The notes under the pieces were generated by a model. The model saw only the letters and a list, made by a program, of their open reading frames with translations. It was not told the origin of the DNA and ran no database searches. A program made the translations under genes and the position numbers. This document shows positions 7,119-13,968 of a stretch of 32,999 bases of DNA, one piece after another (position 1 is the stretch's first letter; the number at the start of each line of letters is the position of its first letter). The stretch lies in the NCBI GenBank assembly GCA_009783315.1, contig WRHI01000026.1:1-32999 (forward strand). Direction: 5' to 3'. Origin of the DNA: Peptococcaceae bacterium. Its GTDB lineage: Bacteria; Bacillota; Desulfitobacteriia; Desulfitobacteriales; Syntrophobotulaceae.

Positions 7119-8421
7119 GATCAAAAACCTCCCGCATAGCCATTGTCATATTGTCAAAAGAGGCTCTATCGCTTACCCCTTGGCGCAGAAAAACGTTAAT
7201 CCCATCAACATAGAGCAAGGCTTCATCCACACGGGGGTTACTACCCTCCACATAAGCGCCGATTTCAATCAGATCTTTGGCCTCAGCATAGACAGCCAAA
7301 TACTCACGCATTCTTTTCGACAACTCCTTAACTTGAACTGAAGCCACGTCGGACATGAGACGGCTAACCGACTGCAGAATATCAATCGAAGGATAATGAT
7401 TCCGTGAAGCCAGATCCCTTGTCAACACAATATGGCCGTCCAGAATGCCGCGCACAGCGTCGGCTATCGGTTCGTTGTGGTCGTCACCGTCCACGAGAAC
7501 CGTATAGATCCCCGTGATGCTGCCCTTCTCCGACATGCCCACCCGCTCCAAAAGCTTAGGAAGCATGGCAAAAACCGAAGGCGGATACCCCCGCGTTGCC
7601 GGCGGCTCCCCGGCGGTCAACCCCACTTCGCGCTGTGCCATAGCGAAGCGGGTTACAGAATCCATCATTAGCAGAACATTTTTGCCCAAATCCCGGTAAT
7701 ACTCCGCAATGGCCGTGGCGGTGTAAGCGGCTTTGATGCGCACAAGGGCGGGCTGATCCGAAGTAGCCACAACAATAACAGAACGTTCCACCCCCTCCTT
7801 ACCCAAATCTTTTTCCATGAAATCCCGCAGTTCGCGGCCACGTTCTCCCACCAACCCAATAACATTAACATCGGCTTCAGTGTTGCGGGCCATCATCCCC
7901 AACAAGGTGCTTTTGCCGACCCCCGAACCGGCAAAAATCCCCATCCTTTGGCCCCGTCCCAGCGTCAAAAGTCCATCAATAGCTCTGACGCCTACATGAA
8001 GCGGCTCTTTAATTCGCGGCCGCAACAGAGCATTGGGAGGTTTATTATGCAAAGGATACGCCTTCTCGTGGCTGATAACCCGCCCGTCTAAAGGCCGTCC
8101 CAGGCCGTCCAAAATGCTGCCCAGCAGATTAGGCCCCACTTGAACAACCAGCTTCTCCCTCTGGGGCGCTACCCGGTCCCCGGGGGCAACACCCTCAATT
8201 TCACCCAAAGGCATCAGTAAGGTCTTTGTCCCCCGAAAACCAACCACCTCACAAGGAATGGGATTGCGCTCATAAGAAGCCATAATATGACAATACTGAC
8301 CAACGCTGGCGCGAGGTCCGTCTGCTTCCACCAAAAGGCCTGTGACGTCAGCCACCCGGCCATGGACCTCCACTGAATCAATATGCCTGACTTTTTCAGC
8401 TAAAGATTTCCAGTTGGCCAT
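7108..8421 (-). CDS. fliI: Flagellum-specific ATPase FliI
   Basis: This 437-aa ATPase drives flagellar protein export as a hexamer related to F1 beta subunits. The Walker A motif GSGVGKST lies near residue 165, and the Walker B region VLLMMDSVTRFAMAQRE near 252. The family signature PPATRGYPPSVFAMLP is also visible. The N-terminal beta-barrel and C-terminal helical domain are complete. I chose the ATG at 8421 with GAGGAA upstream over a TTG two codons earlier. It overlaps fliH by 26 bases and fliJ by 11, the standard fliH-I-J arrangement. Confidence 0.97.
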   Translation of the reverse strand: MANWKSLAEKVRHIDSVEVHGRVADVTGLLVEADGPRASVGQYCHIMASYERNPIPCEVVGFRGTKTLLMPLGEIEGVAPGDRVAPQREKLVVQVGPNLLGSILDGLGRPLDGRVISHEKAYPLHNKPPNALLRPRIKEPLHVGVRAIDGLLTLGRGQRMGIFAGSGVGKSTLLGMMARNTEADVNVIGLVGERGRELRDFMEKDLGKEGVERSVIVVATSDQPALVRIKAAYTATAIAEYYRDLGKNVLLMMDSVTRFAMAQREVGLTAGEPPATRGYPPSVFAMLPKLLERVGMSEKGSITGIYTVLVDGDDHNEPIADAVRGILDGHIVLTRDLASRNHYPSIDILQSVSRLMSDVASVQVKELSKRMREYLAVYAEAKDLIEIGAYVEGSNPRVDEALLYVDGINVFLRQGVSDRASFDNMTMAMREVFDHGV

Positions 8422-9295
8422 TGACAAGTTCCTCGCTTAAAACATCGCGAAATTTGTTGAGCTGCGTCGCCAATTGCGCGTCAAAAATCCCTTCGTTGCT
8501 CTGGATCAAAACATTGCCCGCTTCCAGACTTTCATCGCGAATCAGCGGGTAAGGAGGCAATCCTTTATCTTGCAGATTCCTCAGCCACTCCCAGTCGTCA
8601 TCGGAAACAACGATCTTAAGATTGCGCCGCTCGTTGGGCAGCAGGATGAGACTGCGAATCATGTCAAGGAGTTTGTCCTTATCATATTTCAAAACCGTCC
8701 CCACCATACACTCACTGATTTTCAAAGCCAAATCCAACAGCTCCTCATCAATTCTACCCAGCTCGTCGTGCCAGGCCCGCTCCAACATATCATAAAAAAC
8801 CTGAACTTTATCTGTGGCCTCCGTCATTTCCTGAAGCCCCTCTTGCCTGCCACGCTCGCGCCCTTCCTCTAACGCCTGAGGCAGCGCTTCCTCCAGAGCC
8901 TTTGGTAACGCTTCCTCCATCACCGCGTCAAAAATCTCCCGGCGCAGACGCCCTTCCTGTAGGCGCGCCTCGTGAACAATGGTCTCCGCCTGCGCCCTGG
9001 CATCACCCAAGATGGTTTCGGCTTGCTCCCGAACCGCGGCTAGAAGGGATCCTTCTTGAGGAACTGTTGACGGCTGATCCCCCATGATGGCACCAGCTTG
9101 TGCCCCGAACTCATTCTCATAACTCTGATTGTCTTCTTCCATGTCTGTGGTCAAAACATCGACAAAAGCCTGCCCCGCTTCCTCTCGACCCGTTCTGTCC
9201 GGTGTGGAAGTTTTATTGGCTCCGAGCCGCTTGGGATTGCTGGTCATGCTTACGGACTGCCTCTTAATAATTTGCTCTTTAGAAGATAATCTCAT
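8396..9295 (-). CDS. fliH: Flagellar assembly protein FliH
   Basis: This 299-aa protein starts with MRLSSKEQIIKRQSV, resembling other Bacillota FliH proteins. It continues with a long Gln/Glu/Ala-rich coiled coil (about 85-160) and ends in a conserved V-ATPase E-subunit-like domain (about 170-299, LDLALKISECMVGTVLKYD ... GLPPYPLIRDESLEAGNVLI). FliH binds and regulates FliI. It is longer than the Salmonella protein because of the acidic N-terminal part. The ATG at 9295 follows GGGGAGGA and overlaps the fliG end by 17 bases. Confidence 0.92.
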   Translation of the reverse strand: MRLSSKEQIIKRQSVSMTSNPKRLGANKTSTPDRTGREEAGQAFVDVLTTDMEEDNQSYENEFGAQAGAIMGDQPSTVPQEGSLLAAVREQAETILGDARAQAETIVHEARLQEGRLRREIFDAVMEEALPKALEEALPQALEEGRERGRQEGLQEMTEATDKVQVFYDMLERAWHDELGRIDEELLDLALKISECMVGTVLKYDKDKLLDMIRSLILLPNERRNLKIVVSDDDWEWLRNLQDKGLPPYPLIRDESLEAGNVLIQSNEGIFDAQLATQLNKFRDVLSEELVNGQLEIFS

Positions 9296-10283
9296 CCGAT
9301 CCTCCCCGCGCTATCACAATGGCGCCAACGCCTTCCAGTTTGCGGATAATTTTGATTATACGCTGCTGAGCTTCTTCCACTTCGCGCAACCGAATGGGCC
9401 CCATAAACTGCATATCCTCTTTCAGCATTTGAGACGCGCGCGCTGACATATTGCTCATAATCTTCGTCGTCACTTCATCGTCGCTGCCTTTGAGGGCGAT
9501 AGACAGATCCTTAGAATCGACCTCACGCAACACCAGCTGCGTACTGCGGTCGTCAAGCAAAACAATATCCTCAAAGACAAACATCTGATTTTTGATTTGT
9601 TCAGCCAGATCGGGATCCTCACCTTCGAGAATATCCATAATCCCCTTCAAAGTCGACTGATCCGCCCGGTTCAACATATCCACTACAGATTGGATCCCTC
9701 CGGAGGACGTATAATCCGCCGGCGCAATATTGGTGATTTTGCCTTCGATAACCTTTTCGATTTCTTTCAGCACCTCAGGACTTGTCCGCCCCATCACGGC
9801 AATTCTTTTGGTTATATCCGCCTGAGCCTCAACAGGAAATCCCATGAGGAGCGTCGCTGATTTTTCAGCAGGCAGATGGGTCATAATCAGCGCCACGGTT
9901 TGAGGGTGCTCGGTTTGAATAATAGAAGAAAGCTGTTTCGGATCGGAACGCCTCAACAAATCGAAAGGCCGCATTTTCAACGACGTCGACAACCGGCTGA
10001 TAATATCGAACGCCCGTTGTTCACCCAGCGCCTTTTCCAGAACTTCACGGGCAAAATCAACCCCGCCTTGGGAAATATAGCTGTTGGCGATGCACATTTG
10101 CAGGAACTCGTTAAGTATTTTGCTGCTGTTCTCCTCGGAAATGGACTTCATATTGGCCATTTCTAAAGTCAACTGCTCGATCTCCTGTTCTGCCAGATGC
10201 TTAATAACGTTGGCCGATCGTTCTGAGCCCAATGAAATAAGAAGGATGGCAGCTTTCTGCAAGCCGGAGAATTCTTGCGCCAT
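9279..10283 (-). CDS. fliG: Flagellar motor switch protein FliG
   Basis: This 334-aa protein contains the three FliG domains: N-terminal (GLQKAAILLISLGSE) for FliF contact, the middle EHPQ motif (TEHPQTVALIMTHL) for FliM contact, and a C-terminal domain with the charged torque helix (VLREVDSKDLSIALKG). It forms the rotor face acted on by the stator. The ATG at 10283 lies 7 bases after GGAGG; ATGs at 10289 and 10307 sit too close to or before it. The gene begins 2 bases after the fliF stop. Confidence 0.96.
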   Translation of the reverse strand: MAQEFSGLQKAAILLISLGSERSANVIKHLAEQEIEQLTLEMANMKSISEENSSKILNEFLQMCIANSYISQGGVDFAREVLEKALGEQRAFDIISRLSTSLKMRPFDLLRRSDPKQLSSIIQTEHPQTVALIMTHLPAEKSATLLMGFPVEAQADITKRIAVMGRTSPEVLKEIEKVIEGKITNIAPADYTSSGGIQSVVDMLNRADQSTLKGIMDILEGEDPDLAEQIKNQMFVFEDIVLLDDRSTQLVLREVDSKDLSIALKGSDDEVTTKIMSNMSARASQMLKEDMQFMGPIRLREVEEAQQRIIKIIRKLEGVGAIVIARGGSDEIIF

Positions 10284-10285
10284 AC

Positions 10286-11869
10286 TCATTCCTCCACTGT
10301 TAACCATGCTTTGATCAGCTTGGCAACTTCATCAGGACTCTGATCGACATACGCGTCTATTTCCTCGTTGATCTTTTGCCGCTCGAAATCTTCAGACGAT
10401 TTCATCTTCATTTTCGCCAGTTTCATCTCGGCTTCACCTTCCAGCCTGCTCTGATCAGAAAGCAAATCCTCGTTATCGATGCTTTCCAAAACATCCTCGC
10501 CATCGATTGCCGACTCCAGAACCGCCTTCTTACGGCGGCGCGCCACAAGAATAACAACGAAGCTCACCAACGCAACAACCGCAACCACTCCGAACTGCAC
10601 ATAACGCATCAGACGCTCCCAACGCAAAGCCGCTTCCATCTCCGCCTGAGCCTGCTGTACCGCCGTTTTGTTAAAAGGCAGCAACACAACTTCCAACACG
10701 TCGCCCCGGGTTACATCAATCCCCGCGGCTGGTTCAGCGGCGCTCTGGATCGCCGCAGCCTCCCCGGCGGCAACGGCGTCAGCGTCAGCCAGGATAGAGA
10801 CCGTTAATCGCCGAACTTGCCCCGGCGCCACAATACTCTCCTCCTGCCGGGTATCCACCTGATAATTCTCCGTAGTACTCTCTTTCTCGGACGAAGAATT
10901 CCCCGACCCGTCCCCGGCCAGAAAATAATCCGGAATGTTTGTTGACTCGCCGGGAACACCGCCGGAGGTTGTGGACGATTGCGCGGATTCCGCCAAAGTC
11001 TGTCTGCTCAGCAACGCTCCCGGACCGTGGACCTCATCCACAATCCGCCGCGTATCAAAATCTAAATCGGCGCTTGCCCGCACCAGAACAACCCCCTGAC
11101 CGTAGACCGCCTCAAGGAGCGAGCGCAGATTCGCTTCAATCTTGCGTTCATACTCCAATTTGAACTGTGCCTGTTTCACGGTCAACATACCGTTGTCCTC
11201 ACTCAGAACATCAGAAAGAATCCGTCCCTGAGTATCCGTAATCGAAACGCTGTTCAGCGCCAACCCCTTAACTGAATGAGACAGAAGATTGGCAATACCG
11301 CGAACCTGGGTTTCATTCAGATCTATGCCGGGGTCTGTCTTAATCACCGCCGAAGCCGTTGCCGGCGCCGAATTATCCTCAAAAAGCGACGGCTCCGGCA
11401 TCACAATATGAACCCGGGCATATGAAATATTGTCCATGAGCTTAATCGTTTTCTCCAACTCATTCTGCAGCCCAAGCACATAACGCAGCTGCCGGTCTTT
11501 ATCCGTTTCACCCAAACGCATTTGATTAAGGTTTTCAAAGCTAAACGTGCTCTCTTTCGGCAGACCCACGTTAGCTAAATCAAGTCGCAACTGGGCTACA
11601 TCTTTACTGGGCACCATAATCGTCGAAGTTCCAGCCAATCGGTACGATACTCTCATCGTTTGCAGCTGCGCCGTGATCGACCCGGCCTCCGCCTCCGACA
11701 AATCCTTAAACAAGGTCACATACTGAGGCTGGCTGGCCCACAAAACCAAGGCCGTGGTAACGGCAAGCAGCACCAACGGACCGCCGATCAGCAAAACCCG
11801 CTGCGCAACACCAAATTTTCCCCAAAAGTTTTTGATACTTTCCAGAATCTTTTGCAAGGAAAAATTCAT
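10286..11869 (-). CDS. fliF: Flagellar MS-ring protein FliF
   Basis: This 527-aa membrane protein builds the MS ring. It has a first transmembrane segment at about 24-46, the YscJ-like domain (QPQYVTLFKDLSEAEAGSI ... LGLQNELEKTI), the FliF domain with a low-complexity Ser/Gly-rich middle part (about 290-340), a second transmembrane segment at about 422-445 and an acidic cytoplasmic tail that binds FliG. The ATG at 11869 is preceded by AGGAG with 6-base spacing; the in-frame ATG at 11905 precedes that site. It lies between fliE and fliG as expected. Confidence 0.96.
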   Translation of the reverse strand: MNFSLQKILESIKNFWGKFGVAQRVLLIGGPLVLLAVTTALVLWASQPQYVTLFKDLSEAEAGSITAQLQTMRVSYRLAGTSTIMVPSKDVAQLRLDLANVGLPKESTFSFENLNQMRLGETDKDRQLRYVLGLQNELEKTIKLMDNISYARVHIVMPEPSLFEDNSAPATASAVIKTDPGIDLNETQVRGIANLLSHSVKGLALNSVSITDTQGRILSDVLSEDNGMLTVKQAQFKLEYERKIEANLRSLLEAVYGQGVVLVRASADLDFDTRRIVDEVHGPGALLSRQTLAESAQSSTTSGGVPGESTNIPDYFLAGDGSGNSSSEKESTTENYQVDTRQEESIVAPGQVRRLTVSILADADAVAAGEAAAIQSAAEPAAGIDVTRGDVLEVVLLPFNKTAVQQAQAEMEAALRWERLMRYVQFGVVAVVALVSFVVILVARRRKKAVLESAIDGEDVLESIDNEDLLSDQSRLEGEAEMKLAKMKMKSSEDFERQKINEEIDAYVDQSPDEVAKLIKAWLTVEE

Positions 11870-11963
11870 CGCCTTCTCCTCTTCCGCGGGCAATAAAGAG
11901 CCCATCTCACTTGCTCACACCAAGGCCTGCTCGCCGCCAAAATTGCCTGAATTCTCCGGACGC

Positions 11964-12311
11964 TCAGATCTGCATACGCATAATTTCCTGATAAGCCTCA
12001 AGAACTCTGTTGCGCAATGTCGTCGCCAGACCCAGACCTAAAGAAGCTTTTTCTAAGGCAATAATCGGTGTATGAAAATCCTCAATATCGCCGGCAAGCA
12101 GCAAGTTTGTCTTGTGCTCGGCATCAACCTGCAAAGCGTTGAGCCGGTTAATAGCTTCATTCAAGTACTGGGAAAAACCTGTCGCACCTGCCCCTTGTAT
12201 CGCCCCGGACACAGCAATATCGCCGATAGACTGAACCGGCGTCAGTGGCTGTAACATTGGTAAAGATGACAACGGTTGCAGCGGCAACGACGCAAAAGAA
12301 ACACCTTCCAT
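11964..12311 (-). CDS. fliE: Flagellar hook-basal body protein FliE
   Basis: This 115-aa protein links the MS ring to the proximal rod. The conserved C-terminal part is clear: FSQYLNEAINRLNALQ, then LLAGDIEDFHTPIIALEKASLGLGLATTLRNRVLEAYQEIMRMQI, which is typical of FliE. The N-terminal third is variable, as in the family. It sits between flgC and fliF. The ATG follows a modest GTAGGTG ribosome binding site. Confidence 0.95.
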   Translation of the reverse strand: MEGVSFASLPLQPLSSLPMLQPLTPVQSIGDIAVSGAIQGAGATGFSQYLNEAINRLNALQVDAEHKTNLLLAGDIEDFHTPIIALEKASLGLGLATTLRNRVLEAYQEIMRMQI

Positions 12312-12340
12312 AACAACACCTACTCGCTGGTTCGCCGCGC

Positions 12341-12841
12341 TCAGCGTCCAATATCCAAAGCACGGCTGGCCATAGTTTTACTGGCGTTCAAAGCCGTTAC
12401 ATTGGCTTCATAAGCCCGTGACGCGGAAATCATGTCCAACATTTCCTCAACGATTTCCACATTCGGATAACGCACATAGCCGACTGGAACGCCGACTTCC
12501 TCAACCTGAGCCGCATCCGGTGAATCTGGTTCATAGACAAGCCTAAAAGGTTTGGAATCCGGAAGAATCCGGCTTACCTTAACGCCTGCTCCCAATCCCG
12601 TCGTTGAGGTAATACCGCCGGAAGCAAACTGTTGATTAATGAATGTAGCAAAACTCGGTTGTGGATCTTGAGGCTCAAAAACAGCCAATTTCCTCTGATA
12701 TGGTACCGGGTTACCCGCAGCCGTCCTTCGGCCGCTACGCGTAGTCATCGCATTAGCAATATTGTTAGCGATAAGATCCAGGCGCACCCTTTGAGCTGTA
12801 AGCCCTGAAGCGCTGGCGTCCATTCCCGTAAACAGACCCAT
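12341..12841 (-). CDS. flgC: Flagellar proximal rod protein FlgC
   Basis: This 166-aa rod protein has the N-terminal motif GMDASASGLTAQRVRLDLIANNIANA and the C-terminal YPNVEIVEEMLDMISASRAYEANVTALNASKTM, both hallmarks of the FlgC/FlgB/FlgG rod-hook family, with FlgC-specific length and motifs. The ATG at 12841 has AGGGGGTG upstream. FlgB, its usual partner directly upstream, is absent; cheB precedes flgC by 38 bases instead. The insert after residue 33 (TTRSGRRTAAGNPVPYQRK) is normal for FlgC. Confidence 0.95.
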   Translation of the reverse strand: MGLFTGMDASASGLTAQRVRLDLIANNIANAMTTRSGRRTAAGNPVPYQRKLAVFEPQDPQPSFATFINQQFASGGITSTTGLGAGVKVSRILPDSKPFRLVYEPDSPDAAQVEEVGVPVGYVRYPNVEIVEEMLDMISASRAYEANVTALNASKTMASRALDIGR

Positions 12842-12879
12842 TCTCCAAACACCCCCTTCTACTCGTTTTTCCCTTCAAA

Positions 12880-13497
12880 TCACGGACTTTTTGAGTCACG
12901 ACCCCTTTGATTTTTTATGAATCCTTGAATTGCCTCGGCTATATTGCTGACGTCCTCGACCTGATCAGCCAACCCTGCTTCTATGACGCTGCGGGACATG
13001 CCGTAGACTATACAGCTTGACTCAGATTCAGCGATAACGTTCCCCCCACGTGCTTTGAGTTCTCTAACACCTTCCAGTCCGTCGCTGCCCATACCTGTCA
13101 TAATGACGCCAAGCACACAGGACGCAGCTGGGGTTCTTGCCAACGACTTGAACAGAATATCCACTGAAGGCTTGTAGAGTTCCTCGTTGTTCTCAAAAAT
13201 ACGGGCAACAAACATTGCCTCCCGCATGATAAGCTCTATCTGCATCCCCGATTTTGCAATATAGATTATACCTCCCTGTAATATCTCACCGTCTTTCGCC
13301 TCCTTAACCTCTGCCGGACAGATGCTGTTCAGGCGTTTAGCCAAAAGCTCTGTAAAACCAACAGGCATATGCTGAGCTACCACCACAGGCGCCTCCAGAT
13401 CAACCGGCAAGCCGGCTAACACTTTTTCCAAAGCTTTTGGCCCACCGGTTGAAATTCCAATGGCCACCAAACAAGTATTAGCGCCCGGTAAACTCAC
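12880..13497 (-). CDS. cheB: Receiver-less CheB-type protein-glutamate methylesterase
   Basis: This 205-aa protein consists only of the CheB catalytic domain, which removes methyl groups from (and deamidates) chemoreceptors. The triad is present: S16 (GISTGGP), H43 (AQHMP) and D139 (GMGSDG). The usual N-terminal CheY-like receiver, which couples CheB to CheA phosphorylation, is absent. The start is uncertain. GTG at 13497 has AGGAGAAAGGA upstream; an ATG at 13536 is in frame but lacks a clear site and overlaps cheW more. Either way there is no room for a receiver. Its activity may be constitutive or controlled otherwise. Confidence 0.9.
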   Translation of the reverse strand: MSLPGANTCLVAIGISTGGPKALEKVLAGLPVDLEAPVVVAQHMPVGFTELLAKRLNSICPAEVKEAKDGEILQGGIIYIAKSGMQIELIMREAMFVARIFENNEELYKPSVDILFKSLARTPAASCVLGVIMTGMGSDGLEGVRELKARGGNVIAESESSCIVYGMSRSVIEAGLADQVEDVSNIAEAIQGFIKNQRGRDSKSP

Positions 13498-13951
13498 ATT
13501 CAGATGTCCTTTCTCCTGCCCCTCCGCCCATGACATTATCGAGTTTTAAGAAGATAAGAAGACGGTCGTCAACTTTGCCGATTCCGCGGATGTAGGAAGC
13601 GTCAATACCAACCGAAACTGACGGCGGCGGTTCCAGATCCATATTCTGCAGCTGCAAAACCTCATGAACAGCATCCACACGTATGCCAAATTCGTGCTTG
13701 TTTTCTTTGAGAACGACAATACGATTGACATCGTCTTCCTCCTGTCCGCCATCAGGCAGCCCGAAACGGCGGCGCAGATTAACCACGGAAATTACATTGC
13801 CTCTGAGATTGATGACGCCCTCTATATGGCTCGGCGCTTGCGGCACCCGCGTTATCGGCGGCACGCGGATGATCTCCTGAACTTTCATGATCTCAATACC
13901 AAACTCTTCTGTGCCCAACTTAAAAGTAACGAGCTGCTGTTCCTCAGCCAT
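13478..13951 (-). CDS. cheW: Chemotaxis adaptor protein CheW
   Basis: This 157-aa adaptor couples chemoreceptors to the kinase CheA. It shows the full CheW fold signature: QLVTFKLGTEEFGIEIMKVQEII, HIEGVINLRGNVISVVNLRRRFGLP and the C-terminal YIRGIGKVDDRLLIFLKLDNVM. A short nonconserved Gly/Glu-rich tail follows. The ATG at 13951 lies after GGAGGGAGG; an ATG two codons upstream is too close to that site. It lies 17 bases after cheA and overlaps cheB, so cheA-cheW-cheB form one unit. Confidence 0.95.
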   Translation of the reverse strand: MAEEQQLVTFKLGTEEFGIEIMKVQEIIRVPPITRVPQAPSHIEGVINLRGNVISVVNLRRRFGLPDGGQEEDDVNRIVVLKENKHEFGIRVDAVHEVLQLQNMDLEPPPSVSVGIDASYIRGIGKVDDRLLIFLKLDNVMGGGAGERTSECEFTGR

Positions 13952-13968
13952 CTTCATTCCTCCCTCCC

